Positions 29,867 through 41,580 of a stretch of 64,000 nucleotides of DNA are shown here, piece by piece. Where the stretch lies: the NCBI GenBank assembly GCA_030998225.1, contig JAPYXD010000259.1:6123001-6187000 (forward strand), given 5' to 3'. How positions within the stretch are numbered: position 1 is the stretch's first letter; each line of letters begins with the position of its first letter. Origin of the DNA: Diplolepis rosae (lineage: Eukaryota > Arthropoda > Insecta > Hymenoptera > Diplolepididae). The position numbers and the translations under genes were made by a program. The notes beneath the pieces were generated by a model. That model worked only from the letters and a program-made list of their open reading frames with translations, was not told the DNA's origin and searched no databases.

Positions 29867-30829
29867 TAATATTTGTTGCGTTTAGGAATTTCTAATCGTG
29901 ATAAAATGTCATTCATCCAGTCAATCAATTACGATTAAAAATTATTTTTATTTAAAAGTAACTTCTTCATCGGTAAACAACAAAGAATATTTTAGTTTGA
30001 AGAAATTTTTCACTGTTTTTAAGACAAAATACTTTTGTCAGACCAGCTACGAAAGATACAAAACAAAATCAGGAGGTGATACCAAATTTAATTTACTCGT
30101 TTCATAGTTATTATTTATCATTGAAAATTTCTTTAAAAAATATATGAGCAAATCCGTAGAACTTTTAAGTTCTTGAATTACAAAAAAGGAAAAAAAATAT
30201 GCTAGCACATTACAATATCTGCCTCAAAGGAATGTTTCATCCCACTTCACAAACAATCAACCAATAAACAGAAATGCGTTTGCATTATTGATTTCAATTT
30301 AAAGGCTTCGATTTTGATTCACGAATGACTCGATTCTCGAAGAACAATCTTTTACGCTTGATCACGTCGTGGTATCTGCATCCATTCAATCTGGGACCAT
30401 CTTATTGTCCTTATCCATCCTTCCTTTCTTCCTTCCAAAGTAAATCGTGGATATAATCGAATTCCTCACGCAATCGATCTTTCCTCTTAGCTTCAGTATT
30501 TTCATTCAATTTGAATTGAAGCAAATATTTACGGAGATATAAAATATTATAGGAATAGAGCCGGTGTATATTATTTATACTGTGGCGAGTAACAGTTTAT
30601 GTTGGAGAAAGAAAATATAATGATAAAGACGAACTTTGAGAAACATCCTATATTATATATTTTTAACGATAAAGTGCAGAATCTACATTGCAGAAGAAAC
30701 TTTCTTTGTATTTCTCTTTTTTTTAGGTTAGAAATAGATTGTTTATAAATTTTGAAATCCGTAACGAGTTGTTGGTTATATTCCTGTCGTAGATGGTTGT
30801 AGAATCCATTTGAATATTGTTACGCTTTA
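29867..30829. other. AT-rich intergenic, nothing recognised
   Basis: No coding, RNA or repeat feature supported. Confidence 0.45.
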
Positions 30830-30831
30830 TA

Positions 30832-31195
30832 CAGGATTTTCCAATCAGAGGTTTCATTTTGAATAGCCCGCTATTTTGGCAGCTATCATAATAAGATGTG
30901 TCATTTTTTGACAGATGACAACTAAAAACTATGCAATTAATAAAAATGGAACGATACACGCTTCAATAACGTATTGAAATTGTTGAAATTCACTACAAAA
31001 ATGCATGAAAATGTACTTGAATTTTACCAAAAAATCATTATGAGCGATGAGGCTCATTTTTACCTTAATTCAAGAACTCAAAGAGAAGATTCATCAAACC
31101 TTCCGCTATTGAATGAAATAAAAATCAAATGCTTTTTCACAAAAGCACGCGTTTTTCTTATAGATAAAAATGAAACCTCTAATTGGGAAACCTTG
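30832..31195 (+). mobile_element. TA-flanked deletion derivative with CAGGATTTTCC ends (364 bp)
   Basis: Ends CAGGATTTTCCAATCAGAGG and inverted CAAGGTTTCCCAATTAGAGG, continuing TTTCATTTT, with TA at 30830-30831 and 31196-31197. Inside, the plus strand encodes MERYTLQ-stop-RIEIVEIHYKN and then MSDEAHFYLNS, pieces of a Tc1/mariner-superfamily transposase joined by a large deletion. Confidence 0.7.
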
Positions 31196-31197
31196 TA

Positions 31198-31671
31198 CAT
31201 CACATGAATATGAATATTTTAAGTATAGTAAAATTTTTACTACAAGTGATAGAATAATTTTTTCTCTGGTTGATGCTTTGAAATCAGAAAAACTAAGTAG
31301 CACATGCTGCATGTGGAAGGGCACACACTTTAATATGCACAGGTAAGTGTTTTAATGTCGGAATAAATTTCATGTTGTTAACTACGAGTTTTCCGCACTT
31401 CTATAAATATTTTCCCCGAAGAAATAAGCCACGATTTATCAAAATCCAATCACTTTTTCAAAAATTTGTAAGAAGCGATAGTAAGGAACAATTTTATTAG
31501 AAAAAACATCATTCAAACTATTATTTTTCGTAGGTTTAAAATTTTTTTTCATACAAAATGTTTTTTCTTTCATAATACGAGTTTTATTTTATTTGTTCAT
31601 TTATAATACGAGAGTGATAATATAATTTCATGTCTTAAAATCATAGAAGAACTTATTTTTCCAGAGACCTG
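31198..31671. other. AT-rich, nothing recognised
   Basis: No supported feature. Confidence 0.4.
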
Positions 31672-34600
31672 AATGAGAAAATTGGGGTTCAAAATGATTC
31701 AGAGCCTACAATTTTCCTACGATTTAACTTTTTTTTTAAAAATTAAAGCTAATTAAATTTTGAAGAAGTCTCTTGCGGCCGATTCTGCAGAAAAGACGCG
31801 GTTATTTTGTTATTTAAGTTGCAAATTGCAAAAAAATCATAATTTTCCATATTTGTGCTACCTGCTCTATGATATTCGTCGATATTACCTCAAGAGTGTA
31901 TGAAATTTATAGATTTACAATCACAGAGAAAATTCCGATATTTTAGGTGAAGTTCGTACAATCTGTTCAATTGTTATAAACAAATTAATGGAAAAAATCT
32001 TTTTTTCTATATATTCGAGCCTGAAAGTTCTTTTCATTGCGTTTTTTCCACGGAGTCGATTGGAATCAATGTTCTATTACAATCCATATCCCGGAATATA
32101 ATTTTTCATATTGCTATAAACAAATTTCATGAACAAATTCAATGAACAGGCGCCGCTGGATTTATAACATTCCTTTTTTTCTGCCTGATCATCAATTTCC
32201 TCTGCTAAAATGATGCTTCAATTAATGGAAAGCACAATCAAGGATATTTACATTTGTTATTAACAATACTGATTAACAAATGTATTAAACGGTCACTCTT
32301 TGGTAGAAAAAATTCATTTTCCTTCGTGAAATCGTCTATTATATACCAAAAATAGAAGTATAATGAATTGTTATTAACAATTCTAGTCAACAAATGCATC
32401 CAATAGCTGTTTCCAGATTGGGAAAATTTATTCTCCGCTCGGATATTCATTTGATCCTCATAAATGAAATTCCAACGAAATATACTTGCATTGAACAACA
32501 TTTTCTATTGATATTAACAATTTCGTTGAATAATTATCGAAATAGGTGATTTCGTATGGAAAAAATCTGATGGTGAAACATTCACACTCAACATTCTTCT
32601 CCATCGCTATGAACGATTTATTCAAACAAACTCATCAAGGAATAATCCTTACTTATTGGATTCAAGAATTGTGGAAAAAAAAAGTTGGGAAAACACAAGA
32701 ATCAAATGGTTACGTGCCCAAACTTTTCACTGACCCTCTAAAGAAACGAGCGTATCAATTGTACGTTGAGTGACGAAAAACATGTGAGAATCTGAACAAG
32801 TGGAAAACGAAACAGATTAAATCAAACAACCCAAGCACATAGAACGAATATTAATAAGTTTATCCAATTTTTGTGCTTACGGAAAATGCAAGTCTATTTA
32901 TTTTGTGATGAACCTTCAGGGACAAAAAACACGTGAGAACCGAAACAACAGAAACTGCAACGATAAAAAAAACGAAAAACGTCCATACGAATCAATTGAA
33001 TGAGTATATAAAGACATGTGAGATCCGGAACAAATGAAAAACGGCACAACTGAAAATTAAAACAACTGATATAATCGAAACACTCAAGGGTAACCAAACT
33101 GTATCTTGAATACATTGGATGCCTTTTTTGACTAGAATTGTTAACCCTTGCTTACCACACTTCTCTGGAGTAACACGCTTACCACACATGGGTCCAAAGG
33201 ACCCAGGCGAGAAAAATTGTTATAAAAAATGAAAAATTACATATATTGACTCGAAATTTTTTTTAAAACTTCTTGAATACTTACTTTAGAAGACTCCATA
33301 GGCTATATAGCCAATAATTAAATTCAAATATTTTTTAAAAAATGCTAAAGTCAAAAATGTGGGAAAAATGACTATTGTTACTAAAGAATTCATAAATTTT
33401 TTAATTTTACATATTAAGGACTAAAAATTAAGGGCAGTCTTCTAATAATGTACCACTACAAGAAAAAAAATAGTAGTTTAGTGGATCTTTAAAAAAGTAT
33501 ATTTATTTTGGAGAATGAATGACGAAAAAAGTGGAAAAATGAAATAGGCGTTTTTGTCAAAGTACACTATTGTTTAATCTATTACAAGATGATATTTATT
33601 GAAAATATTCTCAAATTGCTTGATCCAATATACCACGTAAATATCTTTCTGGCAATCGATTGCTTCGACCACTCACTGTGTATGATTTTCTCTTCTCTAC
33701 ATACGGTAGAAGTTACTTATGAAAAGCCGAATGTCATAAGACATTATAATAAAACAAATCCGCTCTACAGGTATCAAAAATCGGATTTTCAAAGGAGGTA
33801 CCATGAAAACATTTTTTTGAAACGAGTAAACAGAAAAAATAGAAAATTTATTTTTTATTTCATCGTCGAAAATTTATCATCACTCCATTTAACAATTATC
33901 GTTATTGAAATGTTTTATATTGTTATAAAAAAAATTAGACGTTGTTAAACATACTTTATACGCTTTATTCTTCAATGTAAAGCCAATATACACCAAAAAA
34001 AAGATTCTGTCCAAAAAATCGCTTTTGAACGTACTTACCACACATGGGTCCAAAAGACCCAGGCCTATTTTTGGACAGTTGCCAAAAGTAGACGAATGGC
34101 TCTAGCGTCATGCTAAATGACCTAAAGGGTAGTTAAACTCTTCAACTATCGACAAATGTTGCTACAGATTGGTTTCTATTTCATTTAGGTATTTAAAATT
34201 GAGGCGCAAAAAGGTCCTGGGTCCTTTGGACCCAGAGTGGTAAGCAAGGGTTAATAACAATGGAAGATATTGTTTAATGTCAGTCCTTTCATTATACTTC
34301 TATTTTTGGTATATAATAGACGATTTCACGAAGGAAAATGAATTTTTTCTACCAAAGAGTGACCGTTTAATATATTTGTTAATCAGTATTGTTAATAACA
34401 AATGTAAATATCCTTGATTGTGCTTTCCATTAATTGAAGCATCATTTTCGCAAAGAAAATTGATGATCAGGCAGAAAAAAAGGAATTTTATAAATCCAGC
34501 GGCGCCTGTTCATTGAATTTGTTCATGAAATTTGTTTATAGCAATATGAAAAATTATATTCCGGGATATGGATTGTAATAGAACATTGATTCCAATCGAC

Positions 34601-34983
34601 TCCGTGGAAAAAACGCAATGAAAAGAACTTTCAGGCTCGAATATATAGAAAAAAAGATTTTTTCCATTAATTTGTTTATAACAATTGAACAGATTGCACG
34701 AACTTCACCTAAAATATCGGAATTTTCTCTGTGATTGTAAATCTATCAATTTCATACATTCTTGAGGTAATATCGACGAATATCATGGAGCAGGTAGCAC
34801 AAATATAGAAAATTATGATTTTTTTGCAATTTGCAACTTAAATAACAAAATAACCGCGTCTTTAGTGCAAAACCGGCCTCGACAGACTTCTTCAAAATTT
34901 AATTAGTTTTAATTTAAAAAAAAAAGTTAAATCGTAGGAAAATTGTAGGCTCTGAATCATTTTGAACCCTAATTTTCTCATTT
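31672..34983. repeat. Large inverted duplication, 696-bp arms
   Basis: 31672-32367 and 34288-34983 are inverted copies differing at only a few percent of positions. The loop is 1920 bp, of which 1106 bp is the piggyBac-like insert. The arms have no transposase-like coding, and no clear duplication is seen at the outer edges. It could be a fold-back element or a local inverted duplication. Confidence 0.75.
33145..34250. mobile_element. piggyBac-like non-autonomous element (1106 bp)
   Basis: TTAA at 33141-33144 and 34251-34254; inverted ends CCCTTGCTTACCAC. Subterminal palindromes GGGTCCAAAGGACCC (33190-33204) and GGGTCCTTTGGACCC (34219-34233) plus an extra internal copy near 34046. CCC ends and TTAA duplication fit piggyBac. 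The inner 119-codon frame (33589-33948) shows no piggyBac motif. Confidence 0.75.
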
Positions 34984-34993
34984 TACGCACTGT

Positions 34994-35125
34994 GAGACGT
35001 TATGACTCTGATCTGAGTCCATTAGTGATTTTTCTTTTCTTTTATGTAATGGAATAAGGTGTTTTGAAACTTTGAAATAAATATCACTGATGAGGACTTA
35101 GATCAGAGCCGAAACATCTGATTAA
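34994..35125 (+). ncRNA. Candidate hammerhead-ribozyme-like inverted pair
   Basis: CTGATGA (35087-35093) and GAAAC (35111-35115), the two core strings of hammerhead ribozymes, flank a hairpin-like GGACTTAGATCAGAGCC. An inverted mate at 34994-35030 keeps the stem GACTC-AGATCA-GAGTC perfectly but has lost the core strings. Such motifs occur in Penelope-like retroelements. Stem I/III and the cleavage triplet could not be confirmed, so activity is doubtful. Confidence 0.3.
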
Positions 35126-35159
35126 AACGACTTTATTACTCATAGACCCTAAAGCCAAT

Positions 35160-35514
35160 TTTACAGAAAACGTACCAAGTATTATTAAAAATTGAATGTC
35201 AATAGAACTTGCGTTTTTAACTATTATTCAACTTTATTTTCATTTAGACGAACAAAAAATATTTGCATGTGGCAATGATCAAGAAAACCAGCTAAGCCGA
35301 GGAAGCAATGCTTAATAATAATAATGGATTTTTATTTGCACAAGGAAACTGGTTTAGTTTATGTGTGTGAATTTCTTAACACTTTATCTTTAACTCTTCC
35401 CAATTTTAATCTGGGATTGAAAAAAACCAATATAAAGTTAGAAATATAGATTTATATATTGATATTATATTCAAAACAATTGTCAAAAAAATTTCCGTAA
35501 AACTATAAATTCAG
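35160..35514. other. AT-rich, nothing recognised
   Basis: Between the hammerhead-like pair and the minisatellite; no supported feature. Confidence 0.4.
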
Positions 35515-35772
35515 TACACTCCGCTAAAGCGAACTCCGTTAAAGCAAACTCCGTTAAAGCGAACTTCGTTAAAGCAAACTCCGTTAAAGCAAACTCCGTT
35601 AAAGCGAACTTCGTTAAAGCGAACTCCGCTGAAGCGAACTCCGTTAAAGCAAACTCCGTTAAAGCGAACTTCGTTAAAGCAAACTCCGCTAAAGCGAACT
35701 CCGACAAAGCAAACTCCGACAAAGCGAACTCCGTTAAAGCGAATTCTGCTAGAGTGAATTCCGTTAAAGCGC
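35515..35772. repeat. 15-bp minisatellite (~17 units)
   Basis: Units of CCGTTAAAGCGAACT with mostly C/T and G/A changes. Because the unit is a multiple of three without stops, several frames on both strands are open, giving pentapeptide runs (EFALT, RFNGV). These are a by-product, not evidence of a protein. Confidence 0.9.
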
Positions 35773-36617
35773 GAAACTAAACGCAACACGCAGGTCGTGG
35801 AAATGAGTGGGATCTTCTCTCGCTAACGCCTCAACGTGAACACTCGGTTTTATCTGCATTTCCTTAGCGCGAGTCGAGTGTAATTAAATAAAAGATTTGT
35901 ATTTTGTTTCTTAAAACCTCAAACTAGTTTTTGTTCCAGGATCAGTCTTCACAAAAGAAAAGCCCAGAACAAGTTGAAATTTTGACACTTAACGTTTAAA
36001 GGTTGGTACTATCCAGAAATCATATAATCATCAATTTAATTATCAATATTACCAAATTTTCTTGTTAATTATGTTGGAAATTCGACGTACAGGGGTAGAC
36101 TTTAGCTAAAAATTGCTCTGAATATGAAAATTCATGATCTGTATAAGTGCTTTTAGGTAAAGCTGACTAATTTTTAAATTGTTTAGATATATTATACAAT
36201 AAGTAATTTGAAATTAAATGTATATCTATATGGAAGAAAGAAATCTACTTTATTATTTACAAACTAAATTCACAGCAAACATAAGTTCATAATTGCGTAT
36301 GATAAAATTACGTGAATAATTAATTTTGCCGTATTAAATTTAGTACATCAGTATATTAGATTTAATCCACCACTGTATTGTTTCACAAATTATTTACAGA
36401 AATATTTTTCATATAAAAATATGAATGTTAATAATACATACTAATTAAATTTAAATCGAAGGTTCTCGCTTCATATCCCTTACTGTTTTACACATTTATA
36501 AAATGAATTTTATGAATAAATAAATTTGTATTATATAGATAATATAATTCCGATAAAGCATGCACTCGTGATAAAATTGCTTCTCTTTTTGAATGTTACT
36601 GCATTTTCGTTCTATTA
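35773..36617. other. Spacer with a mariner 5'-leader fragment
   Basis: About 60 bases at 35968-36030 (acgtttaaaggttggtacta, CAGAAATCATAT) match 55912-55970, the leader of the mariner spanning 51702-56025. The rest is AT-rich with nothing recognised; a GC-richer piece follows the minisatellite to about 35880. Confidence 0.45.
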
Positions 36618-37302
36618 TGGGAGAAGCAGCTAAATTGGCGCACCCAACAGAAAGTGAAAGTTTAAAAAAAAAGTATAAGATTAAAGATTATGAAAAATTA
36701 TGATCTGAATAGCTTATCTTGACTAAACTCTTCAATGAATGAATCTTTTATAAAAAATAGGGAAAGCAGGTATTTACCAAATTTTCTGGAGGAAGGGAAA
36801 TGCGTCAATTTACCCGCCATGGCGGCTAACATTTTATTATTTTAAAACTAATTTTAATGCACAGATAGAACATATATTCTATTTCTTTACAATGCAATAC
36901 AGGGAATTGTGTTTATTAACTAAAAAAAAGTTTAGTTTAGTTTAAAAACTAAATTGTTTTATTAAAACATCGTTGTAAAGAATTATGAAAATTTGTTTTC
37001 AAAGAAGAAGCGTTTATATTATCAATAACATCAGAGAACTTATAAATCGTGGGAAAAATCAGACTTTTAAGCCCGTTAAGCTTTTCTTGTTTTATCTTAC
37101 ATCTGCGAGAACAAATCGTATAAACAAAATCCAGCACCAAAAACTCATTATTATCAATTGAAATTTATTAAGTAATCGAATGATTGTGCTTTTTTCACTA
37201 ATAAGATATTATGCAAGAATAAATATGATAGGACTATTTTTGTTTGCTCAGATATTATTATTTTCTGTAAATAAGCGTGCGCCAATTTAGCCGCTTCTCC
37301 CC
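36618..37302. mobile_element. MITE with GGGAGAAGC...GGCGCAC ends (685 bp)
   Basis: Ends TGGGAGAAGCAGCTAAATTG and inverted GGGGAGAAGCGGCTAAATTG continue GGCGCAC. TA at 36616-36617 and 37303-37304. Interior AT-rich; a 63-codon minus frame has no similarity. Confidence 0.75.
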
Positions 37303-38316
37303 TACACTTACTGTCACTCAAGAACTTTACGTGATTAAAAACTTTCCATGCAAAGTTGTTGAACTTAATTGGCTAGCAATGCCAATGCAAGCGCTCCTTA
37401 AATGTACTGTAATTGTCGGAATTTCAAAATTAATGTAGACGTGTTTTATTAGAAGCGCATTTAAAGAAACTACAGGATGTAGAATAGAAAAACAAAAACA
37501 TGAGAAGATAATCGCTTACAACGATCCCTTTATAAAACTTATCTGGAAGCCCTTACGGAAAGAAACTACAGGAAATTTATTATTGCCGGTATAACTATTA
37601 CGTACAGCGGAAAAACATTTGTAAATTCATAGATTAACTGGACTACGCAACTAAAGTATAAAAATTTCTGTGATAACTTCTAAAGTTTGAAAAATATTTT
37701 TTTTTAAATTTGGGAAATTCGGAAAATATAATAGAAAACAATACACTGTGAACTTTCTTATAGTAAAATTTGTGTGAAAAATTTTAGTAACTGTGATTGC
37801 TGATAATTATAATTTACTAAATTTAAATGTAAAAAGAGTGTAAGTCATCACTAAGGAAAAAGTTAATTCATTCATTAAAATTGTTTTGTTGAATTCACAA
37901 TGTATTTTATTGACTAAATAAAATTTTTAAATTGAATTTAATGAAAGCTTGAAACGTATTAAAAGTAACTAGAATATTTGTTTGGATCAACCAAATTTTA
38001 CAAACAAAAGAATATTTTATTGTGTCGATGAAATAATTTTGCTGGATCAACCAAGCATTTTGTTGTCCTTATAATAACAAAATAATAGTAATTTTTTAAA
38101 TTATACTTAATATTTTGAAATTAAATATGTATCATATTTTATGTAAAAGTATTAAATATTATATAATATTAAAATAATAAATATTATTTTATTAATAAAT
38201 CATGGAAATAATTAATTACTTTTTCGAATTAGATGTAATAATCAATATTTGGATAACTGTGCCTTTAAATAAAATTATAGTTGTAATTCTATTTTCAGTC
38301 TAGAATAATATTTTGG
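37303..38316. other. AT-rich spacer with TTGGWTxAACCAA words
   Basis: Around 37980-38060 it holds GGATCAACCAAAT-type words like those at 48872-49127; otherwise nothing recognised. Confidence 0.4.
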
Positions 38317-39928
38317 TACTGCGCCAGTAATGGAAAGTCAGTCGGGGCTAGACAGTACTGACACAGTACTGACGTCTAACACTCCCAAGTGCGAAATCAT
38401 AAACGGCTCAACTTTGGCCCAGTAGCGGCAAATATGTTGCCGAGACTTGGCCGCCAGTGCTGCGCCGTTACCGAAATAATATCTAAGGGCTGCACTTGGC
38501 CGCCTTCACTTGCCCGTCACTGACTGCCAGTATTGGCTCGAAATCGGCATATGTTAATGGCCCATTACCAAAATGATATCTAAGGGCTGCACTTGGCCGC
38601 CTTCACTTGCCCTTCGTTGGCTGGCAGTATTGGTCCGAAATCGGCATATGTTAATGGCCCATTACTCAAATGATATATAAGGGCTACACTTGGCGGCCTA
38701 TACTTGGCTGCCTTTACTCGACCGTCACTGGCTGCCAGTATTGTCCCAAAGCTACATAAAAATAATGGCCCAAAAATGGGTGGAAAGTTGGTTGTCTTTA
38801 AAATATTTTGAGATTTCATTTACGAGAAATGAATCTTAGGTTAGATTTATATTTTTCAAATTATTAAGAAAGTCTCTATAATGAACGCTTTGTTTACCAT
38901 CATACTAGCATTAATTATAAAAGATTGTTAATAAAAATTAAAGAAGGATATAACCTATAAACCAGTCTCGACAGATGGCAGACTTAGGTTATGGTCACTT
39001 TTGTCACTCCGATCGATTCTTTTTCTTTTATTTAGTTCTCGGGATTTGCATGATTGATAATATTTAGAAATATTTGTGTTTAAAAAAATGCTTTTTGGGT
39101 AAAGTAAACTTTGTGAACTGTTTGTGTACTCGAATTTGAAGACTAGATTTAATTAACTGTTCTTTACCGAACTTTGATACAAAAATTGTTAACTCTGTCT
39201 CTTCTACGTAAAAGATGGTTTGTTGAAGTAATGATGACTTTTGGCCCAGTATAATAAATTAATAACATGGGTTGCCAAAGTAATGCCGACTTTCAACCCA
39301 GTAAAGTGCCATTACTGGGCCAGACTCTGAGTTTTTGATTTCAAGTATAGGTTTTCGGAGTAATGGCCACTTTTACCATAGACTCTTGATGGGCCGTTCC
39401 TGGGCCAAACTCTGAGTTTTTGACTTCCAGCATGGTTTGCCGGAGTAATGCCGACTTTCGGACCTATGATGGGCCGTTAGTGGGCCGGACACTGACTTTT
39501 TGACTTACAACACGGTTTGCCCGAGTAATGCCGACTTTGTAACCAGCAAAGTGCCATTGCTGGGCCAGACACTGGCTTTTTGACATACAACACAATTTGC
39601 CGGAGTAATGCCGAGTTTCAGTCCAGTCAAGTGCCATTACTGGGCCAAGCTTCGGCGCAAGCATGGGAAATTTTGATTTCCAATGTACCGTGCCAGTACT
39701 GGGACAACACTGGGCCGATTTGAACGCTGATATTGGTCCAGTAACATTGGCCAACTTATGGCTGCCAAGATTGGTTCAGTACTGGGCCGTGTTTTCAGTT
39801 ACGGCAATTCGCACTTGGGCTGGCACAGTACCCTCTTCCAAATACTGGCGCAGCACTAAATGTTCATGATAGCCATTGCTGCGCCAGTAATGGCAAGTCA
39901 GTAGCGGCTAACCAGTACTGGCGCAGTA
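38317..39928. mobile_element. CTGCGCCAGTA-ended element with tandem interior (~1.6 kb)
   Basis: Left TACTGCGCCAGTAATGG and right, inverted, TACTGCGCCAGTACTGG. Interior contains a 97-bp tandem x3 (38481-38770; atctaagggctgcacttggc) and an 80-85-bp tandem x5 (39281-39660; GTAATGCCGACTTT...GTGCCATTACTGGGCC). The word CCAGTANTGG is shared with 16147-18503. No coding capacity. Confidence 0.65.
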
Positions 39929-40055
39929 CTGAATTTTTTGTAAACGTCGTCACAATACGTTTTGGTCCGACTGGGATTACATATGGGCATTTTGGGATTA
40001 CTGATTACGGATCTGTTATCGGTTTTTAAAAATTTAAGGGGTCTACCCACATTAA

Positions 40056-40338
40056 CCCGTAGTGGTCACACTGGGTCCAGTGGAGCCCAGGCTAACTTTG
40101 CCTCTACGTAACTTCGAAGAGATAAGTGTTTTTTCTCGCGTTTTTTCAACATAAAAAAATTCATAAAAGGATACAAAAATTATTGGATTATAAAGAGAAA
40201 GTCTTAAACTAAATTCCATTTTAAAGTTTGAGTTGATATATAAAAAAGAACGCACAAATGGCAACTGTTTTTTTGCGTGGGGTCCATTGGACCCAGTGTG
40301 ACCATTACGTTATTTTTAGGAGGTGTGACCACTACGGG
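40056..40338. mobile_element. piggyBac-like MITE (283 bp)
   Basis: TTAA at 40052-40055 and 40339-40342; inverted ends CCCGTAGTGGTCACAC. Subterminal GGGTCCAGTGGAGCCC and GGGTCCATTGGACCC mirror those of 33145-34250, so the two families are probably related. Confidence 0.8.
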
Positions 40339-40915
40339 TTAAATGAATTTTTTTTTAGTGGTTTATATTATGGATATTGATATGAAAATCGTGAGGCTAA
40401 GTAAATACACTCTCGAAATACATAAACAAATTTTTTTTATTTTCTCTAAACACTTTTTATAAATGAAAATGGTGGTGAATCATAGGTCCTCTAAAAGTAG
40501 ATAGGTGTGCGCTGTTGATAAAATCTCAAAGATGAATTTTCTGAAACAAAAAAATGAAACGGTATTATATTCAGTATGTTAATGACTATAGCGCATATCA
40601 TACGATTTTTTATTTTTGCAAAAATAACAAAATGGCGGACATATTTCGAAAAGAGAAAAAGAAACGTGTTTTTTAAAATTGGTAATGAGGGTAAACCCAT
40701 TAAGATGCCCATTCAAATATTGCGAACTAGAGTTCTGAAAAAATTCCGCTTTTTATGAAAACTCCGGCAGAGCGCGTTGTATTTATTTGTCCTTGAGACC
40801 TGGCTTGAATTTAGGGCAGCCTTTTTATTTCATTTCAAAGTGGGAGTGCCATCCATGGGCCTAACCTAGGCCACGACAAAATTTCTGCACAGGTCAATAC
40901 TAGGAAACAAAGCAA

Positions 40916-41514
40916 GAATTCAATATTTTCCAATGCGGTTTTTTTAAAAATTTTTATTGGTCATTTGAGTATAAATAAAAATCGAAGTTTAAGAAATAAG
41001 TGTTATGCTGTAGCCACAGCACCCCTGCGAAATTAGGCCTTCCAAAAGTATGTGGGTTGATGGTACACACGATTTTGCAAAAACTGTTCGTCTGAAACAC
41101 AAAAGGAAAAGTTTTTTACAATCTGCAGACTTGTCGCTATCGTTCGGTACACGATGAGCTTCCAATTGTTATAAACAAATAATAAAAAAATTGTTTTTAT
41201 CTGCTTAAAAAACCGAAAAATGAGATTTTTTTTTCATGATCCGCCATTTTGACAATTGTAAAGATAATTATGTGAATTATTACCGTACGATAGCGGCAAG
41301 TCTGCAGATTGTAAAAAACTTTTCTTTTTGTATTTTAGACGAACAGTTTTTGCAAAATCGTGTGTACCATCAACCCACATACTTTTGGAAGGCCTAATTT
41401 CGCAGGGGTGCTGTGGCTACAGCATAACACTTATTTCTTAAACTTCGATTTTTTTTTATACTCAAAGGACCAGTAAAAATTTTTAAAAAAACCGCATTGG
41501 AAAATATTGAATTC
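40916..41514. repeat. Large palindrome, 234-bp arms
   Basis: Arms 40916-41149 and 41281-41514 are near-identical inverted copies (GAATTCAATATTTTCCAATG outermost; ACAATCTGCAGACTTG innermost). The loop is 131 bp. Nested in the TTAA element. Confidence 0.8.
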
Positions 41515-41580
41515 TTTTCCTTCTGCAAGATCCCAAAAAACGCCTCGAAAAACGGTGTTTACATGGTAGGATCCCCTTAA

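Larger units (their letters stand above)
40038..41576. mobile_element. TTAA element with GGGG-TCTACC ends
   Basis: TTAA at 40034-40037 and 41577-41580; ends GGGGTCTACC and, inverted, GGGGATCCTACC. It holds a piggyBac-like MITE (40056-40338), a Kolobok-like non-coding part related to 14522-15010, and a large palindrome (40916-41514). No transposase left. Confidence 0.6.

Noticed and set aside
33589..33948. 119-codon frame inside the piggyBac-like element as its transposase
   Set aside because: No piggyBac DDD motifs or Cys-rich tail; low-complexity AT-driven frame.
35483..35789. Pentapeptide-repeat-like protein (EFALT)n
   Set aside because: The same array is open in other frames and the opposite strand; a 15-bp minisatellite explains it fully.
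35820..36000. Possible LTR end (AATAAA, ...TTCACA, CCCAGAAC)
   Set aside because: No second LTR, primer-binding site or gag/pol sequence in the window; too little to call.
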